A stretch of 8,199 bases of DNA, from positions 1 to 8,199 of the forward strand of contig JAQBTI010000098.1 in the NCBI GenBank assembly GCA_027624995.1. The letters are read 5' to 3'. The notes beneath the pieces were generated by a model. It was not told the origin of the DNA, made no database searches, and saw only the letters and a list, made by a program, of their open reading frames with translations. Made by a program: the position numbers and the translations under genes. The stretch comes from Chloroflexota bacterium. GTDB taxonomy: Bacteria > Chloroflexota > Dehalococcoidia > Lucifugimonadales > CATQGZ01. This document shows positions 1 to 5,405 of this stretch, piece by piece (the first letter of the stretch is position 1; the number at the start of each line of letters is the position of its first letter).

Positions 1-1
1 A

Positions 2-19
2 GCGGCCGTCTAAGGCCGC
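2..19 (-). terminator. Possible hairpin just downstream of sodN
   Basis: GCGGCC (2-7) pairs with GGCCGC (14-19) around a six-base loop, eight bases beyond the sodN stop codon. It could end the sodN transcript. The bases that would carry a U-run on the minus strand lie outside the window, so it cannot be told from a chance GC-rich palindrome. Confidence 0.3.
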
Positions 20-27
20 CGTTTCGT

Positions 28-489
28 CTAGCTCCCGAACCTCACGTCGGCCACCGGATCGCTGTAGGCCACGCCCTTGGTCGACCAGAACGCTCCGGCG
101 ATCTCGTCTACCGCGGCCACTAACTGTTTGGCCGCGTCGAGGTCCACCGACTGCTTGTTCTTCGACGCCAGCTTAGTGGCCTCCCAGACCTTGGTGTGCA
201 GGTCGGGGTGCTTCTCCAGGTGCTCCGGCTTGAAGTAGTCGTGCCAGAGAATATCGATCTCGCGCTTGGTCAGCTCAGCATGCTGCTCCTTGACCGCGAT
301 GTATCGCGATTCGCTGTTGGCGCGCGCGGCGCCGTCGCCACTAAGGGCCTGGATGCGCATAACCATCTTCAGCACGGTCTGCGCGGCGATCTTCGCCGAT
401 ATCGGGTCGTAGATTCCGCACGGAATGTCGCAATGGGCCTCGGCCACCTGGACAGGGAGCCACCCGCGTACCGTCGTAAGCAAGCTCAT
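28..489 (-). CDS. sodN: Nickel superoxide dismutase precursor
   Basis: Disproportionates superoxide to oxygen and hydrogen peroxide at a mononuclear Ni site. The 153-residue product carries the family's nickel hook, HCDIPCGIY, at residues 19-27. After removal of an 18-residue propeptide ending VAEA, His1, Cys2 and Cys6 of the mature chain would ligate Ni, with Asp3 and Tyr9 conserved around them. The remainder fits the four-helix bundle of the family, with the characteristic stretches RYIAVKEQHAELTK (62-75) and IDILWHDYFKPEH (78-90). The mature chain would be about 135 residues, slightly longer than the 117-residue Streptomyces enzyme. I chose the ATG at 489 because GGAGGAG (505-499) lies nine bases upstream and the leader has normal length; the frame stays open to 759 but that extension has no family resemblance. 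In many bacteria a propeptide-cleaving peptidase gene (sodX) is adjacent; none is upstream here, and the downstream side is outside the window. It is transcribed divergently from the DUF1802 gene. Confidence 0.95.
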   Translation of the reverse strand: MSLLTTVRGWLPVQVAEAHCDIPCGIYDPISAKIAAQTVLKMVMRIQALSGDGAARANSESRYIAVKEQHAELTKREIDILWHDYFKPEHLEKHPDLHTKVWEATKLASKNKQSVDLDAAKQLVAAVDEIAGAFWSTKGVAYSDPVADVRFGS

Positions 490-519
490 GGGACGAATCT
501 CCTCCATGTGAATGGTATG

Positions 520-548
520 AAGATACATCAACCGCCGCCCTCGTGCAA
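520..548 (-). promoter_or_regulatory. Candidate sodN promoter
   Basis: Read on the minus strand, TTGCAC (548-543) and TATCTT (525-520) are separated by 17 bases and lie about 30 bases upstream of the sodN start codon. The match to sigma-70 consensus is only moderate (three and four of six). The -35 hexamer lies inside the TCGTGCAAGT motif described in the findings. Confidence 0.3.
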
Positions 549-564
549 GTTGTCCGGACCGTCC

Positions 565-594
565 TCGACTGGCTACGCGGGCGTCAAGTATAAT
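565..594 (+). promoter_or_regulatory. Candidate promoter of the DUF1802-aldo/keto reductase pair
   Basis: A perfect TATAAT lies at 589-594, with a weaker TCGACT (565-570) 18 bases upstream. Transcription would begin near 601, giving a leader of about 40 bases before the ATG at 641. The -10 is convincing in a GC-rich intergenic stretch; the -35 is the weak part. Confidence 0.5.
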
Positions 595-640
595 AGCTAC
601 TGGCCCTTCGAGAATCGCAGTCCGGAGGTTGCGCGTCCAG

Positions 641-1234
641 ATGTTACTTCCCCCGATTTCCGACATGGCGCTCAAAGAGTGGGCGGTGGCGGTACGCGTC
701 ATGGCTCGTGGAGACCAAATCATCACGCTCCGCAAGGGTGGGATACACCGGGACGACAAGGAGTTCCGCGTCGTTCACGATGAGTTCCTCCTGTTTCCGA
801 CCTACGAGCACCAGAGGCCGGAGCTCCTCAAGGAGCGGTATCAAAAAGACCTGGCCGAGACCCTGAAAGAGGATGACGTTCCCGGCCTCGTGTCCATGGA
901 CTACTGGTGCCGGGTAACCGACAAGTACGAGTTGCGAGATCCCGAACTACTGGAACGCCTCTCTCCTTACCACGCGTGGTCGGACGGCTATGCGGAAAAG
1001 CGCCTCCACTGGCGGCCCAAGCAACCCCTGACCATTGCCCTTCTGCGACTGTACAGGCTTCAGCAGCCGCAGGCCTTGCCGGTCTTAGACGAGTTCGAGG
1101 GCTGCAAGTCGTGGGTACCGCTGGGGCAAAACGTCCCACTCGGCTACATGGACCCGGTACTCGCCGACGACGAGTACGAGCGAAGGGCCGACTCCATCCG
1201 CGGCGTGCTGGACGGCATGCCGTCCGCGGTATAA
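641..1234 (+). CDS. DUF1802 family protein
   Basis: A conserved protein of unknown biochemical function, 197 residues, full length for the family. It is recognised by the DUF1802 hallmarks in order: ALKEWAVAV near the N-terminus (10-18), LRKGGI (30-35), the signature FLLFPTYEHQ (49-58), an aromatic and basic segment ending LHWRPKQPL (122-130), a helix TIALLRLYRL (131-140), and GCKSWVPL (154-161). No signal peptide or membrane segment is visible, so it is probably cytoplasmic. I prefer the ATG at 641, 12 bases after GGAGG (624-628); the TTG at 629 touches that Shine-Dalgarno sequence, and the ATG at 665 has none. The aldo/keto reductase starts 10 bases after its stop, so the two are probably co-transcribed. 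The family assignment is firm, but neither the sequence nor the context assigns a function. Confidence 0.85.
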   Translation: MLLPPISDMALKEWAVAVRVMARGDQIITLRKGGIHRDDKEFRVVHDEFLLFPTYEHQRPELLKERYQKDLAETLKEDDVPGLVSMDYWCRVTDKYELRDPELLERLSPYHAWSDGYAEKRLHWRPKQPLTIALLRLYRLQQPQALPVLDEFEGCKSWVPLGQNVPLGYMDPVLADDEYERRADSIRGVLDGMPSAV

Positions 1235-1244
1235 GGACTACAGC

Positions 1245-2243
1245 TTGAGATACTCGAAACTAGGACCAACCGACCTCGAGGTCTCCCAGGTAGGCTTCGG
1301 CGTCTGGACCGTCGGCACGGCCTGGTGGGGCAAGATCGACGAGTCCGATGGCGTCGACCTCCTGGTGAAGGCGTTCGACCTCGGAGTCAACCTGTTCGAC
1401 ACTGCGGATACCTACGGGGACGGCTACGGCGAGGAGATACTCGCCAAGGCCCTGCACCGCAAACGAGACGACATAGTCATAGGCACCAAGTTCGGCTACG
1501 ACTTCTATGCCAACGTCTCGCGCGACGGCCACAAGGAGCGCCCCCAGAAGTGGGACGCCGAGTTCGTGCGGTACGCCTGCGAGCAGAGCCTGAAGCGCCT
1601 CCGGACCGACTACATAGATATCTACCAACTACACAATCCGCGCCTCGACGCCATCGAGAGAGACGACCTCTTCGAGACGCTGGAGGCGCTGGTCAAGGAA
1701 GGCAAGATCAGGTACTACGGCGTCGGCCTGGGACCCGATATCGGGTGGTTCGAAGAGGGCGAGGCCTCGATGGAGGCCCGACACGTTCCGGTCTTGCAGA
1801 TCATCTACAGCCTACTGGAGCAAGACCCAGCCCGGCGATTCCTGCCGATAGCAGAAGAGCAGGGCACCGGGCTCCTCACCAGGGTCCCGCACGCCTCCGG
1901 CATGCTGGACGGGACCTACACCAAGGACACCAAGTTCGACCCAACCGATCACCGCAGCCATAGAAAGCAAGAGTGGTTGGACGAGAGCCTCGCGAAGGTC
2001 AGTAAGCTCGATTATCTGGTGGAGAGTCTGTCGTCCACCTTGGGGCAGATCGCGATCAAGTTCGCGCTGTCCGGCGCCAACGTCGCCTCGGTGCTGCCCA
2101 ACATCACGAACATACCTCAGCTCAATGAGTTCGCTATTGCGCCTGAGACTGAGGACATTCCTGAGGAGCTGATCAAGCGGGCACACGAACTGTTCGACGA
2201 TGAATTCGAACTCGTCCGCTCTTCGGAGACCGCGACCGCCTAG
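1245..2243 (+). CDS. Aldo/keto reductase
   Basis: An NAD(P)H-dependent oxidoreductase of the AKR superfamily, 332 residues, predicted to fold as a cytoplasmic TIM barrel. The N-terminus (MRYSKLG, then GFGVWTVG at 17-24) is typical. The catalytic tetrad is visible: Asp52 and Tyr57 in FDTADTYG, Lys82 in IGTKFG, and His130 in YQLHNP. The C-terminal region contains LGQIAIKFAL (266-275) and SVLPNITN (282-289), matching the cofactor-binding end of the barrel. The start is a TTG at 1245, supported by AAGGA (1233-1237) seven bases upstream and by alignment with the usual family N-terminus. The gene follows the DUF1802 gene by 10 bases. Its stop is 12 bases from that of the convergent EVE gene, with no obvious terminator between them. 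The physiological substrate cannot be read from the sequence; a sugar, aryl aldehyde or other carbonyl compound is possible. Confidence 0.92.
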   Translation: MRYSKLGPTDLEVSQVGFGVWTVGTAWWGKIDESDGVDLLVKAFDLGVNLFDTADTYGDGYGEEILAKALHRKRDDIVIGTKFGYDFYANVSRDGHKERPQKWDAEFVRYACEQSLKRLRTDYIDIYQLHNPRLDAIERDDLFETLEALVKEGKIRYYGVGLGPDIGWFEEGEASMEARHVPVLQIIYSLLEQDPARRFLPIAEEQGTGLLTRVPHASGMLDGTYTKDTKFDPTDHRSHRKQEWLDESLAKVSKLDYLVESLSSTLGQIAIKFALSGANVASVLPNITNIPQLNEFAIAPETEDIPEELIKRAHELFDDEFELVRSSETATA

Positions 2244-2255
2244 AGGCAGATACGG

Positions 2256-2801
2256 CTACTGCCCCTGCGTCTCTCCCTGGACGACCGCCGCCGCACCCGC
2301 AAGTTGGGGCTGACCCTGGGGCTTCCGCCGCCGGCGCTTTTGGGGCCGGCCCATCCGGCCGGACGCCCGCCTCATCTCGCTCTCGATCAGGCGGTAGTCC
2401 TTCTGTGGCAGCAGGTGCAGCCGGTCCGCGAATGCCAGGGGCCAGTCTTCCGGTGTCCATCTCTTCGTGTAGTCGAGTCGAGGTGCGAGCATAAGCGCGT
2501 CGATGTTCTGGCTCTGCTCGAGAGTGATGTCCGGCCTAAGATTCACGCGAAACGGGTACTGCTCACCCCGCGTCGTCGGCTGCCAAACGGGCGTGAAGTC
2601 CTCGAAATAGTCCGACGTGACAGATGCCGTGGCCGTCCATGCCTTAATCGTGTTGACGTAGAAAAGGACCATGTCATCCCGCTGCATGCGCTGGACGCGA
2701 CGACGAAAGGGTTGTCCGAACCCGATCATCTTGTAGCCCATCTCTCTGGTGATCCGGTGGTTCTCCAGAGTTTCTACGACCATCCAGTAGTTTTTGCCCA
2801 T
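2256..2801 (-). CDS. EVE-domain (PUA-like) protein with basic C-terminal tail
   Basis: A 181-residue protein whose first ~135 residues resemble the EVE domain, a PUA-like fold linked to recognition of modified nucleic-acid bases. Supporting segments are NYWMVVE at the N-terminus (4-10), the central RDDMVLFYVN (41-50), where EVE proteins have the 'GD..lfY' strand, and YPFRVNLRP (82-90). After residue 150 the chain becomes low-complexity and basic, with RPQKRRRRKPQGQPQ (152-166) and a Gln/Ala/Gly-rich end, possibly a nucleic-acid-binding tail. The ATG at 2801 has only a weak purine-rich AGAGAG upstream. It lies downstream of the membrane hydrolase on the same strand across a 79-base gap that contains its own candidate promoter. 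No restriction or modification partner is adjacent, so an anti-phage role is not supported. Its specific ligand is unknown. Confidence 0.75.
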   Translation of the reverse strand: MGKNYWMVVETLENHRITREMGYKMIGFGQPFRRRVQRMQRDDMVLFYVNTIKAWTATASVTSDYFEDFTPVWQPTTRGEQYPFRVNLRPDITLEQSQNIDALMLAPRLDYTKRWTPEDWPLAFADRLHLLPQKDYRLIESEMRRASGRMGRPQKRRRRKPQGQPQLAGAAAVVQGETQGQ

Positions 2802-2834
2802 TCGATTCGACTCTCTGTCCGCTTGACTGGCCTA

Positions 2835-2843
2835 ATCATAGCA
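2835..2843 (-). promoter_or_regulatory. Candidate extended -10 promoter of the EVE gene
   Basis: On the minus strand the sequence reads TGCTATGAT: an extended -10 (TG, one base, then TATGAT, one mismatch to consensus). It lies about 33 bases upstream of the EVE start codon. No convincing -35 is visible, as is common for extended -10 promoters. Confidence 0.45.
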
Positions 2844-2880
2844 TTTTGCGGCTTGGGCTACGGCTGCGGTCACTGGCAGC

Positions 2881-4038
2881 CTATGAAACCTCCCGCATCA
2901 CGACGTACATGTGCCGGAACAGCTTGAATGCTTCGCTGACGTAGTCCAGCGGTCCCAGGTCTCCGCCCCCGTCCGTATGCACCTGTATGGCGCTCTGGAA
3001 AAGGGAGAATTCCGTGTAGTAGGTGTCGCTCTCGTTGCCCAGGGATTCGGCCAAGCGACGCGACTCCTCGGACGGCACCAGGCGGTCCGCTCGGTCATGC
3101 ATCATGAGCATTCTCGCCTCCAGCCTGTCGATGTGCGTGGCCGGGGAGATCAGGTCCAGAAACTCCTTTGTCTCGGGCGAAAGCTGCTCCATCAGCTCGT
3201 CGACGTCCTCGAAGGCCTCGCCCTGGATGAGTCTGTAGACGGCGAACCCCTCTTCGGTCAGCCGGACCGGCCCGCCGTCGGTGTTGGGCGCCTTGTCGAT
3301 TAACATTCGAATGAGCGCGGCTTTGTCGTCCGGGTCGGCTACGCCATCAATCAGATGCTCAGTCAGCAGCCGCACCGTCAACTCGTCCGGATCCCAGCGG
3401 GCCACTCGGTCCCCATAGAACCTGCTCCGGCTGCCAATGGCCCTCACCAGGTCACTTGCGTCATAGTATCCCGCGAAGAAGTTCACGAACCTGACCTGCG
3501 AGCGGATGCGCTCGTCCTGGGCCGCCACGGTTGCCATGGACGCACCCGTGCTGATTCCGCCCATGCCCACGCGGTCCGGGTCCACTCGGTCCAATTCGCG
3601 CAGGCGTTGAAATCCGCGCACAAGCCCGTCGATGTCTTCCGGGACGATCTTGTTCTGGACCTGCGTTTGAAGCCAGGGGATCATGACGACCACGCCGGAG
3701 CGGGCGAGCGCCTCGCCCAGCGCGACCACCCGGCTCTCGTCGCGGTCAGGCGGCACGACCCCGAGATAGAACAGCACCGCGCTGTGCCTGCCCGAGCCGT
3801 GCGGGAGGTATAGGTCGGCGCTCCCCATCCCCTCCGCAAGGGGAAACTCGATCATTTCCCTCGTCGGCTTCCTGGTCAGAAGCTCTAGAGGCTTGAGAGG
3901 CATGTCCGCGAGGACCTGGGGAATGAACAGGACCGCCTTGACGCCCGCCCGGCCCTGCGGAGTGGAAACCGATAGCAGGACCGCCCCCTCGAATAGGACG
4001 ACCGACGCTATCAGAAAATACAGCAGCAGACGGCGCAC
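2881..4038 (-). CDS. Membrane-anchored alpha/beta hydrolase
   Basis: A 385-residue serine hydrolase. Residues 3-25 (LLLYFLIASVVLFEGAVLLSV) form one hydrophobic segment after two arginines, a likely uncleaved signal anchor placing the enzyme outside the membrane; there is no lipobox cysteine. The alpha/beta hydrolase fold follows: strand HSAVLFYLG (85-93), the nucleophile elbow GISTG with Ser163 (161-165), then HDRADRLVP (314-322), whose Asp318 sits where the acid usually lies, and His354 in QVHTDGG as the likely catalytic base. About 155 residues separate Ser163 and Asp318, leaving room for a helical cap (roughly 205-300). I chose the GTG at 4038 because the minus-strand GAGGTGA (4050-4044) lies five bases upstream and the hydrophobic segment then begins at once; the frame is open to 4170 but that stretch looks non-coding. 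The substrate is not evident: an ester, peptide or lipid is possible. It is transcribed toward the EVE gene and divergently from ispD. Confidence 0.82.
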   Translation of the reverse strand: MRRLLLYFLIASVVLFEGAVLLSVSTPQGRAGVKAVLFIPQVLADMPLKPLELLTRKPTREMIEFPLAEGMGSADLYLPHGSGRHSAVLFYLGVVPPDRDESRVVALGEALARSGVVVMIPWLQTQVQNKIVPEDIDGLVRGFQRLRELDRVDPDRVGMGGISTGASMATVAAQDERIRSQVRFVNFFAGYYDASDLVRAIGSRSRFYGDRVARWDPDELTVRLLTEHLIDGVADPDDKAALIRMLIDKAPNTDGGPVRLTEEGFAVYRLIQGEAFEDVDELMEQLSPETKEFLDLISPATHIDRLEARMLMMHDRADRLVPSEESRRLAESLGNESDTYYTEFSLFQSAIQVHTDGGGDLGPLDYVSEAFKLFRHMYVVMREVS

Positions 4039-4043
4039 CGTCG

Positions 4044-4050
4044 TCACCTC
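4044..4050 (-). promoter_or_regulatory. Ribosome binding site deciding the hydrolase start
   Basis: Read on the minus strand this is GAGGTGA, complementary to seven bases of the 16S anti-Shine-Dalgarno. It lies five bases before the GTG at 4038 and overlaps an earlier in-frame GTG, which favours the later codon as the true start. Confidence 0.7.
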
Positions 4051-4059
4051 TTCGCTTCT

Positions 4060-4089
4060 TTGACACTGCGAGAAACGCGGTGGTACTCT
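4060..4089 (+). promoter_or_regulatory. Candidate promoter of ispD-ispF-cysS
   Basis: A perfect TTGACA (4060-4065) is followed 18 bases later by TACTCT (4084-4089), which keeps the most conserved T, A and T of the -10. It would start transcripts near 4096, giving a leader of about 130 bases that includes both TCCTGCAAGT repeats. The weak -10 keeps this tentative. Confidence 0.3.
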
Positions 4090-4111
4090 GGCGCAGATAC
4101 TAGCGCAGTTC

Positions 4112-4146
4112 TCCTGCAAGTGGTATTTGCCGACCGTCCTGCAAGT
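4112..4146. repeat. Direct repeat TCCTGCAAGT in the divergent intergenic region
   Basis: Two identical 10-base copies lie at 4112-4121 and 4137-4146, 25 bases start to start, between the hydrolase and ispD. A copy differing at one base (TCGTGCAAGT) lies at 541-550 in the other divergent intergenic region. They may be regulator-binding half-sites; the sequence shows only the repetition. Confidence 0.5.
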
Positions 4147-4227
4147 CCCGCATTTGAGCCTTGACCGCATGAACAGCTACCCTCTCCATCCAACTCAGTC
4201 CGTCTTGCGCGAAGGAACTGACAGATC

Positions 4228-4929
4228 GTGACGTCCGTTCGTCCGGCTGTAGGGGCGGTCATCGTAGCGTCGGGCGAGGGTCGACGGATGCGTGGCGTGG
4301 ACAAGATATTCGCGCCGCTACTGGGTAAGCCCCTGGTCTCCTATGTACTCAGCGTGTTTGATGAGTCTCCTTGTGTCCAACGGATCGTTCTGGTGCTGTC
4401 CCAGAGAAATCTCGACCGTGGCCGGCGGCTCGTCGAGAGCGGCCGTTGGAGCAAGGTCGCAGACGTGTGCGAGGGGGGCGAGAGACGCCAGGACTCCGTA
4501 CGCGCGGGCCTGGACAGGCTGACCGATGTCCAGTGGGTCATCGTCCACGACGGCGCCCGTCCATTCATAGACGCCGATATGATCGAGAGGGGTCTTGAAG
4601 AGGCCAGGGTCACGGGCTCTGCTGTGGCGGCGGTGCCTGTAACGGACACTGTCAAGACGGCCGGTCCCGACCTGCTCGTCTCGGGCACGCTTCCGAGGCA
4701 CACGCTCTGGGCCGCCCAGACGCCGCAGGTGTTCAGACGCGACGTGCTGGCAGACGCCCATGACAGGGTGACGGACGACGTCACTGACGATGCTGCCATG
4801 GTCGAGCGTCTAGGCGCCGCCGTCAAACTGTTCCTGGGCTCACATCGGAACATCAAGGTCACGACCCCCGAGGACCTGACAGTAGCGGAGACTCTCATGA
4901 AGTCCGGCCTCGACGGTGCGGACCGATGA
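4228..4929 (+). CDS. ispD: 2-C-methyl-D-erythritol 4-phosphate cytidylyltransferase
   Basis: Catalyses the third step of the MEP pathway, joining MEP to CTP to give CDP-methylerythritol with release of pyrophosphate in the cytoplasm. The 233-residue length is normal. Motifs appear in family order: the nucleotide-binding loop ASGEGRRMRGVDK (14-26) with Arg20 and Lys26, GKPLVSYVL (33-41), GGERRQDSV (83-91), VHDGARPF (106-113), PVTDTVK (137-143), TPQVF (165-169), TDDAAMVE (186-193) and NIKVTTPEDL (208-217). The GTG at 4228 is preceded by GAAGGA (4211-4216) with an 11-base spacer, rather long but the only good candidate ahead of the conserved N-terminal strand. It is the first gene of an operon, and its stop overlaps the ispF start in the sequence ATGA. 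Transcription is divergent from the membrane hydrolase. Confidence 0.96.
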   Translation: MTSVRPAVGAVIVASGEGRRMRGVDKIFAPLLGKPLVSYVLSVFDESPCVQRIVLVLSQRNLDRGRRLVESGRWSKVADVCEGGERRQDSVRAGLDRLTDVQWVIVHDGARPFIDADMIERGLEEARVTGSAVAAVPVTDTVKTAGPDLLVSGTLPRHTLWAAQTPQVFRRDVLADAHDRVTDDVTDDAAMVERLGAAVKLFLGSHRNIKVTTPEDLTVAETLMKSGLDGADR

Positions 4930-5405
4930 GGACTCGGTCAGGGATCGGAGTCGATGCGCACCCGCTCGTTGAGGGCCGGGCGCTGGTCCTCGGCGGAGTC
5001 GACGTGCCGTTCGAACAAGGGCTCGAAGGACACAGCGACGGCGACGTACTCGTCCACGCCATAATCGACGCGCTACTGGGTGCTGCCGGACTCGGTGACA
5101 TAGGCATCCACTTCCCTTCGACCGATCCCCAGTACCAGGGAATCGCCAGTATCGTCCTGCTGACAAGGACCGCTGAGCTACTGAACGGAAAATGGCGTGT
5201 GGCATATGTCGATGCTACAATCATCGCCGAGCGCCCGGCCCTCAAGCGGTATCTGGTCCGCATGAAACAGACCCTTGCAGACTCGCTTGATCTGGAGACG
5301 GGTCAGGTCAATGTTAAGGCCACGACCACGGACGGTCTCGGCTTCGTCGGCAGAGGCGAAGGTATCTCAAGCATTGCCATCGCCACGGTGGAAGAAGAGG
5401 AATGA
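4926..5405 (+). CDS. ispF: 2-C-methyl-D-erythritol 2,4-cyclodiphosphate synthase
   Basis: Cyclises CDP-methylerythritol 2-phosphate to methylerythritol 2,4-cyclodiphosphate, releasing CMP, in the MEP isoprenoid pathway; the family works as a homotrimer with active sites at subunit interfaces. The 159-residue length is standard. The metal site is intact: Asp10 and His12 in GVDAHP, and His44 in HSDGDVLVHAIIDALLGA (36-53). DIGIHFPSTDP (58-68) is the usual active-site strand and loop, and KATTTDGLGFVGRGEGI (131-147) the nucleotide-binding signature. In the last motif Asp136 stands where the E. coli enzyme has Glu, a conservative change at a metal-contacting position. The ATG at 4926 overlaps the ispD stop (ATGA) and has no strong Shine-Dalgarno of its own, suggesting coupling to ispD translation. 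Its own stop overlaps the cysS start in the same way. Confidence 0.97.
   Translation: MRTRSGIGVDAHPLVEGRALVLGGVDVPFEQGLEGHSDGDVLVHAIIDALLGAAGLGDIGIHFPSTDPQYQGIASIVLLTRTAELLNGKWRVAYVDATIIAERPALKRYLVRMKQTLADSLDLETGQVNVKATTTDGLGFVGRGEGISSIAIATVEEEE

Noticed and set aside
490..759. N-terminal extension of the sodN reading frame to 759
   Set aside because: The frame is open, but the extra 90 residues cross the divergent promoter region and the DUF1802 gene, have no SOD resemblance, and GGAGGAG precedes the ATG at 489.
196..783. Plus-strand open frame opposite sodN
   Set aside because: It lies opposite sodN and runs into DUF1802 in another frame; it has no recognisable motifs and is typical of antisense frames in GC-rich genes.
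1325..1963. Second plus-strand frame within the aldo/keto reductase
   Set aside because: Arg/Pro/His-rich translation with no family features, fully nested in a gene with an intact catalytic tetrad.
2862..2881. Hairpin GGCTGC/GCAGCC as terminator of the hydrolase gene
   Set aside because: Only six base pairs with an eight-base loop and no following U-run on the minus strand; probably chance in GC-rich DNA.
3355..3813. Plus-strand open frame opposite the hydrolase
   Set aside because: Antisense shadow of a gene with a clear nucleophile elbow and triad; no start signal or domain.
2256..4038. Anti-phage or modification-dependent defence island around the EVE protein
   Set aside because: EVE domains occur in such systems, but the neighbours here are housekeeping genes and a lone hydrolase, with no nuclease, helicase, methyltransferase or mobility gene.
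4154..4183. TTGAGC and TACCCT as an ispD promoter
   Set aside because: Both hexamers are weak and the spacer is 18 bases; the TTGACA at 4060 is a better, though still tentative, candidate.
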